A stretch of 64,000 bases of DNA from Hyphomonas sp. TMED17 (GTDB lineage: Bacteria > Pseudomonadota > Alphaproteobacteria > Caulobacterales > Hyphomonadaceae). This document shows, one piece after another, positions 41,250 to 50,542 of the stretch. Each line of letters starts with the position of its first letter. The stretch's first letter is position 1. Made by a program: the position numbers and the translations under genes. Where the stretch lies: contig NHBW01000006.1 of NCBI GenBank assembly GCA_002172915.1, forward strand, positions 387,967 to 451,966, read 5' to 3'. The notes below the pieces were generated by a model. That model did no database searches. It saw only the letters and a program-made list of their open reading frames with translations, and was not told the origin of the DNA.

Positions 41250-43037
41250 TCAGTTCTTATTGTCCAGCGTCACGCGCAGGTCACTCAACGCAGCGAGCGG
41301 AACATCTAGTGCTGCAAAACGGGCGCACTCCGCGTTTGCGTATCCGGGGTTTTCTTTGCCATAATTTGCCGACATCAAACCTGAAAAAACTTCTATCTCG
41401 TCTCCGCCAGAGTCAATGCGCCACTTCGCGTCGGGATTCGCAGGATCGACACCGACCCCCTCAATTCGCACCAAATCCGACCGCCAGGATCGCCTTATTC
41501 GAAAAAGCGATGCAACCGCACTGTCAGATAATGACAGGGCGTCTGGTGATAAGGTTTTACGCGCCAGTCCCAGGTCAAACGGACCAAGTTTTCTCGCTTC
41601 TTCGAGAAAAGCGTCCATATTATTGAAATGGCGATATTTGTCGCGATGCTTGCTCACCCTTGCGGGGTCAGATCCAGCCCAGGCCTTAATTACTAGCGAT
41701 GAATCAATCCCAAGCTGACCACAAATACGCGTAACGAGACCCAGAATGCAGGCTTTATCATAGCTTTGAAACAAATCCTCATACACTGCAATCGCCGGCT
41801 TAACGTTTCGCGCCACAAGCTGGTCAAATATTTGCTGCAAACCCCGTCGGGCCGACCGCTCCTCATTCAATAGACCCTCAACCGGTAAGCTAGCATTTTC
41901 TATTAATGCACGTTCGGTATCAGATTGATTGGCCCGTTGGGCCTGCTCCTGTCCCCAAATCCCCGTAATCTGACTATAAACAAGACTTAACAGCCGATCT
42001 TCAGGTGTTCGCCGGATTTGGAAAAGATGCCGGTACCCTAATTCAACACTAACTTCGAATAAGGCCTGGTTCAGCTCTGGCGGCACAAGTTCAACACAAT
42101 GTTTGAGATTAAGTGGCCGGCTAAGTAGACAGCGCAAATCGTCCTTCATCCGGCTATAATCTTTTTCGTGCTGCCAGTTCCGGCTTATGGCGCCAAAGAT
42201 GCGGTCGCGATTGAACGGTTCGTGTTCCGGGGTCGAGTTTGTTGAATTTCGAAATAACAGGTCAGAAAAGCTCGTTCCGCCAACACGCCTGACGGTCCAG
42301 ACAATAAAAGGGGGGTGGTCGGCGGCTTCATGCTTATCCGTCTTCAGGACAGGTTCGGCGGGATCATCAATGATAGGCGGCCGATAATATGCGTTGAGAA
42401 ACTCATAATCTTTGCGTGAATAATCAATAGCGACCCGCAGGGCTTCCGGGCTTAGTTGTTCGGTGCGCTTGTCGCGCCTCGACGCCTGTTTGACATCCAG
42501 ATTCACAAGTGTGTTGGCTTGCTCATTGATTAAGTCTGCAAGTTGCTGGAGATCTTCAATACGAAAGATGAAATCGTAAAATCCGATATCGTCCCCAAGG
42601 AAGTCGCACTGCAGATCGGTATGATGCCGTATCTCTGGCGATAATAACCGATATTTTTCAATATTAATAATAAACGTGTGTAAATCCGGGTCCGCCGAGA
42701 CACCAAGAATATCTCCCATCTTCTTATCAATCCTGTCAGGAGATAAGCATTTTTTTGCCACTACTCGGTTTTTATAACAGGATATAAGCCGGTCGAGTGG
42801 ATCTCGGATAACAGATATACGCCTTTTGCCTGCCAATGCTTGCATATCAAGCTTTGAAAAGAGAACGGCGGGAAAGCCGTTGGCATGATCGTGTATATGC
42901 GTCGCTTTATTGTCGCCGTGCACGTCATCGAATTTCTGTCCTTCATTTACTTCGAACAGAAAATATTTAAGCGATGTTGTGGCGACCTTTGGCGACGGTA
43001 TATAGACAAGATCGGTATTCTTTATCTCAACTGGCAC
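41250..43037 (-). CDS. protein with two sulfotransferase-like domains
   Basis: A 595-residue protein. Domain one (about 5-220) has the 5' loop YIPSPKVATTSLK, the 3' motif SVIRDPLDRLISCYKN and the closing YSRKDYEFLNAYY typical of Sulfotransfer_2. Domain two (about 240-480) has the second loop FIVWTVRRVGGTSFSDL and the 3'-like motif QIRRTPEDRLLSLVY. A beta-rich tail (about 500-595, for example WRIDSGGDEIEVFSG) follows. No signal peptide or membrane helix is visible. It starts four bases after the large glycosyltransferase stop, so the two are surely co-transcribed. Confidence 0.75.
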   Translation of the reverse strand: MPVEIKNTDLVYIPSPKVATTSLKYFLFEVNEGQKFDDVHGDNKATHIHDHANGFPAVLFSKLDMQALAGKRRISVIRDPLDRLISCYKNRVVAKKCLSPDRIDKKMGDILGVSADPDLHTFIINIEKYRLLSPEIRHHTDLQCDFLGDDIGFYDFIFRIEDLQQLADLINEQANTLVNLDVKQASRRDKRTEQLSPEALRVAIDYSRKDYEFLNAYYRPPIIDDPAEPVLKTDKHEAADHPPFIVWTVRRVGGTSFSDLLFRNSTNSTPEHEPFNRDRIFGAISRNWQHEKDYSRMKDDLRCLLSRPLNLKHCVELVPPELNQALFEVSVELGYRHLFQIRRTPEDRLLSLVYSQITGIWGQEQAQRANQSDTERALIENASLPVEGLLNEERSARRGLQQIFDQLVARNVKPAIAVYEDLFQSYDKACILGLVTRICGQLGIDSSLVIKAWAGSDPARVSKHRDKYRHFNNMDAFLEEARKLGPFDLGLARKTLSPDALSLSDSAVASLFRIRRSWRSDLVRIEGVGVDPANPDAKWRIDSGGDEIEVFSGLMSANYGKENPGYANAECARFAALDVPLAALSDLRVTLDNKN

Positions 43038-43041
43038 GCAC

Positions 43042-46000
43042 TCAGCTCCGCTTCTTATCCGCTGACATTTTCACTTGCGTTCTAGGTTGCAAGTTGGCGT
43101 CGATCTCAATGCTCGATTGCGTATCAAACAACTGTCCCTGCGTCTCAGCCAGCATGGTGCGATATTTCTTATATTCAATCCCGTTCCCAAAATGTTGGGC
43201 GCGTCTGATTTCAGTCTCGGTTTTTTGCGCAAATTCACGATGATATTTGAAATGCGCAAGCATCAGACTTTCCGGTGAGATCCGGACATTCCCCACAGAA
43301 TGCAAACCCTCGCTTAGCCGTATCATCGGATTGTATCTGAATAGCGGGTATTTGTTCGCCATAAATAGCGCCAATTGGTTCGACGGCATTAAGCGGTGGC
43401 GCAGATTGTTGGTAAATTGCTGCCCAGCATTTGAAAACACGCCCCCTCCTGTAACTGGCCGTACGGGCGGGTTATCATGATAACACGCTATCTCAAATGG
43501 TTGCGCAACACTGAAATCACAATCATCAAGCTCTCCATCTGGATACATATCCAATAGCAAAGCTTCGGCACAATCAAACCCGGCGGCATCGAGTTTAGCA
43601 GTAATCTCGTTCAGTGCCTTATCCTTGACGCCCGGATAAGTCAGGAATTCATCGGCATCAACGACCAAGACCCATTTACCGACACAATGATTGCCAAGCA
43701 GGGCCTGTTGCCAGTCTACCCCGAAATGCGATTCACGATATTCGGAGTCGACCGAATACACGGCCACATCATCCTGTGCGAGCAAAAACTCCCGACTACC
43801 ATCATCGGACAAATTATCCGCAATTAGAAAGGATGTTACCCCGAGCGACCGATAATGATCGAGAAAGTTTGGCAACATAACAATCTCGTTCCGCATAACC
43901 GCCACAACCGCGATGTCAGCCCTGCGCAGCCGCTCCAACCGGTCAGCAGGCGAAATATATTCAAGCTGGTTACTATTCCATCCTAAATTAAGGGTATGAT
44001 GTGTCGGCCAGATTCTTTTCGGTGAAAGCGTTTCGGTTTTATTATGTTGATGCAGATCATGCATACTTTCGGCTTCATCCAGATGCACCAGGCTGACCGG
44101 ACTTGCAGATGACGGAAAATAAACATTTTCGAACATTGTAACCGGTTTCTGATTGTCACCGGGACGACGCCGAACATGAACAAGATAATCTTCATTATTT
44201 GGCTGAATTGCCGCCATTGCCAGCAAGTCACCAACCAGCTTGTCTTCAAAATAAGATGCCGAAACCAGCCATCGCCCTGACGCACTATCTGCAACTTTCA
44301 AAACGCTCCGCATTGCAAACCGTGACAGGCTGTAACCGGACCCACCATCGCAGTAACGGCTAGGCTCGGGCGACCGGTCAAGACGGTTTCGAGCCAGAAA
44401 ACTATCGGATTTCGCCTGATGCCAAGCACGATTTGTCGCGCCATCGCCGCGCAGGATAATGCGACCATAATAATTCGCCTTGCGGTAATTCTGTGCCTCA
44501 AAGAAACGCGCCGCAGAAAAGAAGCAATCATCATCGATTTTCACGAGATATTGAAAATCGGTATTCGAATATATCCACTCAATCATTTTGAGCGTTTTGG
44601 ATGGCAAAGCTTCATATGTGTCAGGGACATCGAGGTACAGTACGTCATCCTCAAGCGTATCATCGCCATCACCGACCAGAATGACATAGGGAATACCCCG
44701 GGCCTTAAGATCCGATATCCATGTCTCCCGCAATTTGGGAATCCGGTCGTCGAGGTATTTACGGCAGGAGTAAATCACAACCAATGTGTCGCAATGGCCA
44801 GGAATATTTGTGTTTTTTTGTCCGGCACTGATCGACCCAAAAACTTCGTTCAACGGGATATCTTCACCACCATCGCGAACACTCTCGCGTCCTATCGCAT
44901 CGATCAGAAACCGGACCGACGGAATTTCCATGCCACCATTATCCGCAAACAGACGCGCGATGGCCGCGTGAATTGCCGGGTAATCAGTGACCGCCGAGCA
45001 ATCGCGAAGCGCATCGCTCATCGCTTCTATCGCTGCATTTATTAATGGCTCGCGCATATCGCGGTCATCTTTGATATAACTGGCGACCTGCAACATAATG
45101 TCAGCGGCAAGCCATCCGCCACTGCGGCTGTTAAGCCGTTTAGCGTTTGCAATTAGATCAGCGATATCGCCGTCTTCAAGCTTAGCCGTTTGAACCAGGT
45201 CATATATTTGACGGCCCAGCATGGTTAGAAGTGAAGCATGTTCACTGATCTCTTGATCTGACTTTTTCTTAGACGCCTGAAGAACAAGTTCCGCGACGCC
45301 TTCTGCATCATATGGCGAGACATATCCACTGCCATCGGGGTGAGACAGAACTCTCAACGACTCTAATTTGTCGAGAATAGAGATTTCATCATGCACGGCA
45401 TCAAACAATTTCCGGTCATCAGAAAAAGCAGACAGGCTGTGCAGGAGCAGTTCCCGTATCAGCGGGTCTGCATCAGTATTCCCATCCCGACGCATTGCCC
45501 GCGCGGCCTTTATGGCGGCAAGCAAACTGTCAGGTGACAGATCACCCTGCTTTATAGTTGAAAGCGTTTCATAACTGGTACGGGCTCGGTCGATCCGGAC
45601 GGTCTGCATATTCTTACGCTTAAAATCAGGCACGAAATCCCAAAAATCCCCGGACAAGGACAGCGACCGCAAAACGACATCGACAATGTCCCGACCCAGC
45701 CAGTCAGGTATCATAACCAGCTGCGCAAGCCATGGCTCCAAGGCGCCGCCAACATTACGATTATAAAGTCGTGACCAGTATTGATCTCTCAAACCGTCAA
45801 TATGGTTTAGCAAAGCATATATGAAGGGCGCTTTATCCGACATCGGGCGCGAACTTTTCGCGAAATGCCGTGACGCAACCATAATACACTCGAAATTTAT
45901 CCATCCGGGCGCCGCGGGCAGCTGCCAAAGCATAGCCGTGGCCAGCTCAAATTGCTCCCGTGCGGCCAGAAACGGCAGCGCCAGAGTCATTTTATAAGCA

Positions 46001-47235
46001 TCTCCGCTGGCGGCCAGTTCATTCAGCCGGACATCATCAATATGATCTGAAATAAGATCAAACTGACCAGTCTCACAAAAATGTCCTACGAACGACTCAA
46101 ACAAGAGCTCACCACGTGTGTTATCGAGCCCATACTCGGCAATCGCATCGGCAATCATTGCCGGAGAGATTTGTCCGTCAGCATAGAGCGCGTTCACAAG
46201 CTTGTTATAGGCCTCATTGTAGGCCTCATCGACAAGGTCGAAGTCTTCGGCATGAACAGTCTCGACACTATCGGCAACCGGGAAGAACTCACAAAGATAG
46301 TCGATGCAATTGTATCGATCGGCAGTGGCCAGAAGGTACCGCCTTAAACCACCGGTAAAATCAACCTGTTTGGCAAGATACCGAGCATGCTCAATCGCTA
46401 GCAACGTCTCGGGCGCATCTGCATCCGGCCGAAGCCGCATCAAATCCAGCATATTCAGGCCAGTGATAATACTCACATCCGCACTGCCCAGAATCGTATC
46501 ACCAATCGTCACATTTATCCGGCAGGTGCCGTGTTCGTCGGCTTCATCCCAGATGAAAGGGGGTAGATCGATAAAAAATCGATCCGCATTCGCCTCTTTA
46601 ACCGGTTGCGCGGGATAGGATTGACCGGCGAATTGAACCGCTACATTGCTCAGGCTGCCGATTTGATCTCGAATAAAAGACAGCCGCAAGCCTGCCTGCA
46701 AGAGGACAGCAGATTGTCTTTCAGCCGCCTTGCCAGTGCCTGGCAATTCCACATTTTCCGTTGGACTCAGAGCGCGCCGGTGATCCCGAAACTGCCAGTT
46801 TTTCTCCAGATCGGCGCGCATATCCGGCAGCACGGGAATATCGATCTCACCATACTTTACTTCAAGCCGTGAGAGATCCCATTGATCGGCACGGTCCCAT
46901 AGAGACGCGGGCAAGCTGAGCGCAAAACCCGCATCTACCGGGGCCTCCGGGTGCGCCGCCATAACGTCTGCCCGCGCAAACCGCTCGCCCGAAACAGCCA
47001 TAAACCCGTCGCCGAGATTGATCGAAAATGAGTCTTCTGGATAACTAGCAGCAATCCAGCCATTAATTTTGCCATTATCGAGGCGCTCGACAAAGCCCAC
47101 GACATTACCAACTGTGCCAGACCGCTCTGTCTCGACGGGCTTATGTCGGAACCGTTTGACCGTTGCTTTATAGATGGCCTTTCGAAATCGCGACATTGTG
47201 TTGCCATTCAATTTCAATAGCCGGCGCGTATCCAT
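43042..47235 (-). CDS. giant multidomain protein with GT31-like and GT2-like glycosyltransferase domains
   Basis: A 1397-residue protein. After a basic N-terminus come two small beta-type modules (about 42-115 with GFVERLDNGKINGWIA, and about 175-260). A long helical region of about 550 residues follows, perhaps a solenoid. A galactosyltransferase GT31-like domain (about 813-1020) has YEALPSKTLKMIEWIY and the metal motif KIDDDCFF near residue 901. A C-terminal GT-A domain of the Glyco_tranf_2_4 kind (about 1100-1340) has VAVMRNEIVMLPNFLDHY and VDADEF near 1192. Start at 47235 because AGAGG precedes it. It probably builds a surface glycan that the two co-transcribed sulfotransferases modify. 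Confidence 0.75.
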   Translation of the reverse strand: MDTRRLLKLNGNTMSRFRKAIYKATVKRFRHKPVETERSGTVGNVVGFVERLDNGKINGWIAASYPEDSFSINLGDGFMAVSGERFARADVMAAHPEAPVDAGFALSLPASLWDRADQWDLSRLEVKYGEIDIPVLPDMRADLEKNWQFRDHRRALSPTENVELPGTGKAAERQSAVLLQAGLRLSFIRDQIGSLSNVAVQFAGQSYPAQPVKEANADRFFIDLPPFIWDEADEHGTCRINVTIGDTILGSADVSIITGLNMLDLMRLRPDADAPETLLAIEHARYLAKQVDFTGGLRRYLLATADRYNCIDYLCEFFPVADSVETVHAEDFDLVDEAYNEAYNKLVNALYADGQISPAMIADAIAEYGLDNTRGELLFESFVGHFCETGQFDLISDHIDDVRLNELAASGDAYKMTLALPFLAAREQFELATAMLWQLPAAPGWINFECIMVASRHFAKSSRPMSDKAPFIYALLNHIDGLRDQYWSRLYNRNVGGALEPWLAQLVMIPDWLGRDIVDVVLRSLSLSGDFWDFVPDFKRKNMQTVRIDRARTSYETLSTIKQGDLSPDSLLAAIKAARAMRRDGNTDADPLIRELLLHSLSAFSDDRKLFDAVHDEISILDKLESLRVLSHPDGSGYVSPYDAEGVAELVLQASKKKSDQEISEHASLLTMLGRQIYDLVQTAKLEDGDIADLIANAKRLNSRSGGWLAADIMLQVASYIKDDRDMREPLINAAIEAMSDALRDCSAVTDYPAIHAAIARLFADNGGMEIPSVRFLIDAIGRESVRDGGEDIPLNEVFGSISAGQKNTNIPGHCDTLVVIYSCRKYLDDRIPKLRETWISDLKARGIPYVILVGDGDDTLEDDVLYLDVPDTYEALPSKTLKMIEWIYSNTDFQYLVKIDDDCFFSAARFFEAQNYRKANYYGRIILRGDGATNRAWHQAKSDSFLARNRLDRSPEPSRYCDGGSGYSLSRFAMRSVLKVADSASGRWLVSASYFEDKLVGDLLAMAAIQPNNEDYLVHVRRRPGDNQKPVTMFENVYFPSSASPVSLVHLDEAESMHDLHQHNKTETLSPKRIWPTHHTLNLGWNSNQLEYISPADRLERLRRADIAVVAVMRNEIVMLPNFLDHYRSLGVTSFLIADNLSDDGSREFLLAQDDVAVYSVDSEYRESHFGVDWQQALLGNHCVGKWVLVVDADEFLTYPGVKDKALNEITAKLDAAGFDCAEALLLDMYPDGELDDCDFSVAQPFEIACYHDNPPVRPVTGGGVFSNAGQQFTNNLRHRLMPSNQLALFMANKYPLFRYNPMIRLSEGLHSVGNVRISPESLMLAHFKYHREFAQKTETEIRRAQHFGNGIEYKKYRTMLAETQGQLFDTQSSIEIDANLQPRTQVKMSADKKRS

Positions 47236-47644
47236 CGAATACCTCTGACTGCCTAACTTTAGGATCCTTAATTGCCGCAAAAGGTACTCGAAACTGGCCC
47301 AAACATATCAATATTCATTACCAGAATTCAAATAACAGTGTCCTACTCTAAATAATCAATTCACAAATTTTCATACGTTTCAACACAATGAATCATATTC
47401 AAAAATAAGATTTTAATAGATATTGTTTTTATCGTAATTTTCTATTCTATTTGAGAACTAATGCATGCGCTATAGACATAGCTCATCACTCTATATTCGA
47501 GATCTCAGAAATCCGGGCGACTATTTAAAATTAGCATTTCGCACGGCGTGAGGATGATTAGAAAAGATTAAACGGCAGCGCACTTATCGATCCAACCCGT
47601 CCGCTTTAAATGCAATGCAGCAAGATCATCTTTCAGGAGTATGA
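47236..47644. other. A+T-rich divergent intergenic region
   Basis: This 409-base region separates the large glycosyltransferase (minus) from the nitroreductase gene (plus). It is strikingly A+T-rich between about 47300 and 47470, more than any other stretch in the window, and probably holds promoters for both. An AGGAG ribosome-binding site precedes 47645. I looked for a copy of the tRNA-Ser 3' end as an integration repeat and found none. No coding frame is convincing. Confidence 0.6.
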
Positions 47645-48247
47645 ATGTCACAACAGATTAACAAACAGGCCCTAAGCCAGATTTTCGAGACCGCCAGAAG
47701 CCACTCTGCTTGGCGTCAGGAACCGGTCCCGGCTTCATTAATGGAAGCAGTTTATGATCTTGCAAAAATGGGGCCAACCAGTGCGAACTGCTCACCGGCG
47801 CGATATGTTTTTATCAGCTCACCACAGGGCAAAGCCCGACTGAAACCCTTTTTATCAGATGGGAATGTCGAAAAAACAATGACCGCACCCTGGGTTGTAA
47901 TCATTGCTCACGACCTTAATTTTCCCGATAAGCTGCCCGAACTGTTTCCACACGACCCTAGCGCAAAGAGTTGGTTTTCCGATGATGCTATTCGGGAGGC
48001 AACCGCATTCAGGAACGGAACGCTATCAGGAGCCTATCTAATGCTGGCCGCCAGAGCCTTAGGGCTGGATTGTGGCCCAATGTCGGGATTCGACTCAGCT
48101 GGCGTGGATCAGGAATTCTTTGCCGGCGATCCAGAAACGCGGAACTGGAGATCGAACTGGTTGTGCAATATCGGTTATGGTGATGCCTCCGCATTATTCC
48201 CGCGCAGCCCGCGTTTAGACTTTAAAGACGCCTGCCTTACGCTATAA
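47645..48247 (+). CDS. nitroreductase-family protein, RutE (malonic semialdehyde reductase) type
   Basis: A 200-residue FMN flavoprotein. The N-terminal [13 protein letters not shown] and [16 protein letters not shown], the middle [20 protein letters not shown] and [13 protein letters not shown] are the pattern of the RutE/HadB subgroup. RutE reduces malonic semialdehyde in pyrimidine degradation, but no other rut genes are present here, so the natural substrate is uncertain. It has a good ribosome-binding site and is only six bases before tsaB, so it may lead that operon. Confidence 0.88.
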   Translation: MSQQINKQALSQIFETARSHSAWRQEPVPASLMEAVYDLAKMGPTSANCSPARYVFISSPQGKARLKPFLSDGNVEKTMTAPWVVIIAHDLNFPDKLPELFPHDPSAKSWFSDDAIREATAFRNGTLSGAYLMLAARALGLDCGPMSGFDSAGVDQEFFAGDPETRNWRSNWLCNIGYGDASALFPRSPRLDFKDACLTL

Positions 48248-48253
48248 GGCGTA

Positions 48254-48901
48254 ATGGCTATTTTGGGGTTACATACCGCAGGCACTGGTTGTGATGTCGC
48301 AATCGTATCGCAATCCGGCGAAGTCTTGTCGCAACAGGAACACCCAACAAGCCGCGGTCAGGATGCAGCCCTGCCGAGGCTTGTGGCAGCTGCTACTGAC
48401 GCGGCCGGAACGACGTTAAAGCGCATCAGCATGATTGCAGTTGTGGTCGGGCCGGGAAGCTTCACAGGCATACGCCTTACAACAGCATTTGGGCGCGGTC
48501 TGGCCGTCAGCTTAAAATGTCCGTGTGTCGGCGTTACCAGCCTTGAGGCCTGTTTGCCCCAAGGCCAGCAAGGGTCGGCCATGGTCGTCTTGCCCGCCAA
48601 GCGCCGCGAGCCCGATATTACATTCTGGACACAGTCTTTCCGGTCCGGCGAACCGACAGCGCCACCAGAAGAAACCACCAGGCCAAATCTGCTGGATCGT
48701 CTAACTGCACACCCGCATATCATATACGGCAATGCCGAGAACCTGCTGGCGGGACACGATTACTTGACGATCCATGCCGCACGGCCAAGCGCGGCGACCG
48801 CAGCCCGAAGACTCGCTTTGAACCGGTTTGAGACCAGACCCCCGCGGCCGGTATATGTCAGACCACCTGATGCGGATTTGCCCGCTCAAAAGTCAAAATG
48901 A
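48254..48901 (+). CDS. tsaB: tRNA threonylcarbamoyladenosine synthesis protein TsaB
   Basis: A 215-residue ASKHA-fold protein that supports TsaD in making t6A37 on tRNAs. Signatures are ILGLHTAGTGCDVAIV, VVVGPGSFTGIRLTTAFGRG and the C-terminal PVYVRPPDA. Its end overlaps rimI by four bases, the usual bacterial arrangement. It is slightly divergent in the first phosphate loop. Confidence 0.93.
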   Translation: MAILGLHTAGTGCDVAIVSQSGEVLSQQEHPTSRGQDAALPRLVAAATDAAGTTLKRISMIAVVVGPGSFTGIRLTTAFGRGLAVSLKCPCVGVTSLEACLPQGQQGSAMVVLPAKRREPDITFWTQSFRSGEPTAPPEETTRPNLLDRLTAHPHIIYGNAENLLAGHDYLTIHAARPSAATAARRLALNRFETRPPRPVYVRPPDADLPAQKSK

Positions 48902-49368
48902 TGCTGACGGAAATCCAACACCCTGATCACGCCGGAGAAATTGCCGCGCTGCATACCGGTATATTTCCACCAGATCAAGCTTGGTCCGCCGCCGATTTTG
49001 CCGCTTTACTGAACCAGAAGACCAAAAAATTACTTGGCCTTCGGAAAGAGTCAGAGCTTATTGCTATTGCCGTATTCCAGCTTATTCCGCCGCAGGCGGA
49101 ATTACTCACTTTCGGGGTCGCAAGGACGTGGCAACGGCAAGGGCTCGCCCAATCTCTTCTGACTCACTCCATGGCACATTTGGCGCGCCTAGAAATTGAG
49201 CAGTTATTTCTCGATGTTGCTGCAGATAATACCGCTGCGATCTCACTCTATGTGTCTCTCGGCTTTACGACGGACGGCTGCCGGAAAAACTATTATCGTC
49301 GCGCGGGAGCATCAGATATCGATGCAATTTTAATGTCGAAAAATATTTTCAATAGCCTATTATCATGA
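48898..49368 (+). CDS. rimI: ribosomal protein bS18 alanine N-acetyltransferase RimI
   Basis: A 156-residue GNAT enzyme. The acetyl-CoA motif is GVARTWQRQGLAQSLL, followed by LDVAADNTAAISLYVSLGF and RKNYYRR, all typical of RimI. It overlaps tsaB and precedes the Fur-type gene, an order common in alphaproteobacteria. Confidence 0.92.
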   Translation: MMLTEIQHPDHAGEIAALHTGIFPPDQAWSAADFAALLNQKTKKLLGLRKESELIAIAVFQLIPPQAELLTFGVARTWQRQGLAQSLLTHSMAHLARLEIEQLFLDVAADNTAAISLYVSLGFTTDGCRKNYYRRAGASDIDAILMSKNIFNSLLS

Positions 49369-49408
49369 TCAGACGGACAGACCCGTATTTAACATGCAGG
49401 GAGCAGAT

Positions 49409-49825
49409 ATGGACCAATTACAAAAGCTCTGCGCCGAAAAAGGGTTGAGAATGACCGACCAGCGGCGGATCATTGCTCGGGTCTTATCCGACGCCAATGA
49501 CCACCCCGACGCCGAGGAATTGCATCGTCGGGCAAACGCGCTAGACAAATCAATCTCGCTTGCCACGGTCTATCGGACCGTTAAGCTGTTCGAAGAGGCT
49601 GGAATAATTGAAAGCCATGATTTCGGTGACGGTCGGGCCCGGTATGAGGAAGTCCCCGACGAGCATCATGACCACCTTATCGACATCAAGTCGGGAACTG
49701 TTGTCGAGTTCCACAATGAAGAGATCGAACGTCTTCAAATCGAAATCGCCCGTAAACTGGGATATCGGCTGGTTGACCATCGGCTCGAATTGTACGCCGT
49801 TCCGCTTGATTCATCTGAAAGCTAA
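49409..49825 (+). CDS. Fur-family metalloregulator (Fur/Mur type)
   Basis: A 138-residue winged-helix repressor. The DNA-binding domain has MTDQRRIIARVLSDANDHPD and SLATVYRTVKLFEEAGI; the dimer domain has the metal motif DEHHDHLIDI. The structural CxxC that follows in E. coli Fur is replaced (IKSG), as in many alphaproteobacterial Fur/Mur proteins. It may respond to iron or manganese. The ATG at 49409 has GGGAG upstream; an earlier ATG at 49394 is less likely. Confidence 0.9.
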   Translation: MDQLQKLCAEKGLRMTDQRRIIARVLSDANDHPDAEELHRRANALDKSISLATVYRTVKLFEEAGIIESHDFGDGRARYEEVPDEHHDHLIDIKSGTVVEFHNEEIERLQIEIARKLGYRLVDHRLELYAVPLDSSES

Positions 49826-49828
49826 CAG

Positions 49829-50524
49829 GTGAATACGACAAAACCCTATCTGGTCGCCATAAGTGGTGGTTCCGGATCCGGAAAGTCGACGCTGGCGGCC
49901 GCTTTGAGCAAAGCGTACAGTAAAATTGGCGTTTCGATATTTCACGAGGACCGATATTTCCGACCCATGTCGCATTATGGTGAGAATCTGAGCGGGTCCG
50001 AGAGAGACGAGGCTGTCGCAAAGATCAATTTTGATAGCCCAGAAAGCAAAGATGCCGATTTAATATATGCGCACCTTCATCAGCTTCTGTCCGGTCAGCC
50101 CGTGCAGCAGCCGATTTATGACTATGAACGTCATGACCGCAATCCGGACCAAAGCCACCACCTTGAACCGGCGGGCATAATTATTGTCGAAGGTATTCAT
50201 GCTCTGTCGCTGCCCGAGATAAGACCCCTTTTCGATCTATCTGTTTATTTGCATACACCAGATGATTTACGGCTCGCCCGGCGGATCAGACGCGATGTTA
50301 TCGAGCGCGGCCGGTCGGTAGACGGCATCCTTCACCAATACCTGGAATCCGTCAGGCCCTCGCACTACAAATATACACATCCGGCCATGTTTGACGCCGA
50401 ACTGGTTATTGTTGATGAGGGATTACCTGCGCGCGGTCATATCAGATCGGATACATCGACAATTAAGCGCCTAATGGCGCCAATTATTGAACATCTGACA
50501 AAGCAGGGCCTAAGGCCCGACTAA
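49829..50524 (+). CDS. udk: uridine kinase
   Basis: A 231-residue P-loop kinase for pyrimidine salvage, phosphorylating uridine or cytidine. The Walker A motif is ISGGSGSGKSTLA, the acidic site is in FHEDRYFRP and the nucleoside-site segment is FDSPESKDADL; VEGIHAL and ARRIRRDVIERGRS are also standard. It begins with GTG three bases after the fur stop and is convergent with fabI. Confidence 0.9.
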   Translation: MNTTKPYLVAISGGSGSGKSTLAAALSKAYSKIGVSIFHEDRYFRPMSHYGENLSGSERDEAVAKINFDSPESKDADLIYAHLHQLLSGQPVQQPIYDYERHDRNPDQSHHLEPAGIIIVEGIHALSLPEIRPLFDLSVYLHTPDDLRLARRIRRDVIERGRSVDGILHQYLESVRPSHYKYTHPAMFDAELVIVDEGLPARGHIRSDTSTIKRLMAPIIEHLTKQGLRPD

Positions 50525-50542
50525 ACCGCGCGCGCCGTTCTG

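Noticed and set aside
44419..45045. 208-codon plus-strand frame
   Set aside because: It lies opposite the GT31-like domain of the large glycosyltransferase and shows no domain.
47236..47644. attachment-site repeat of the tRNA-Ser 3' end
   Set aside because: No copy of the T-arm or acceptor sequence could be found in this region.
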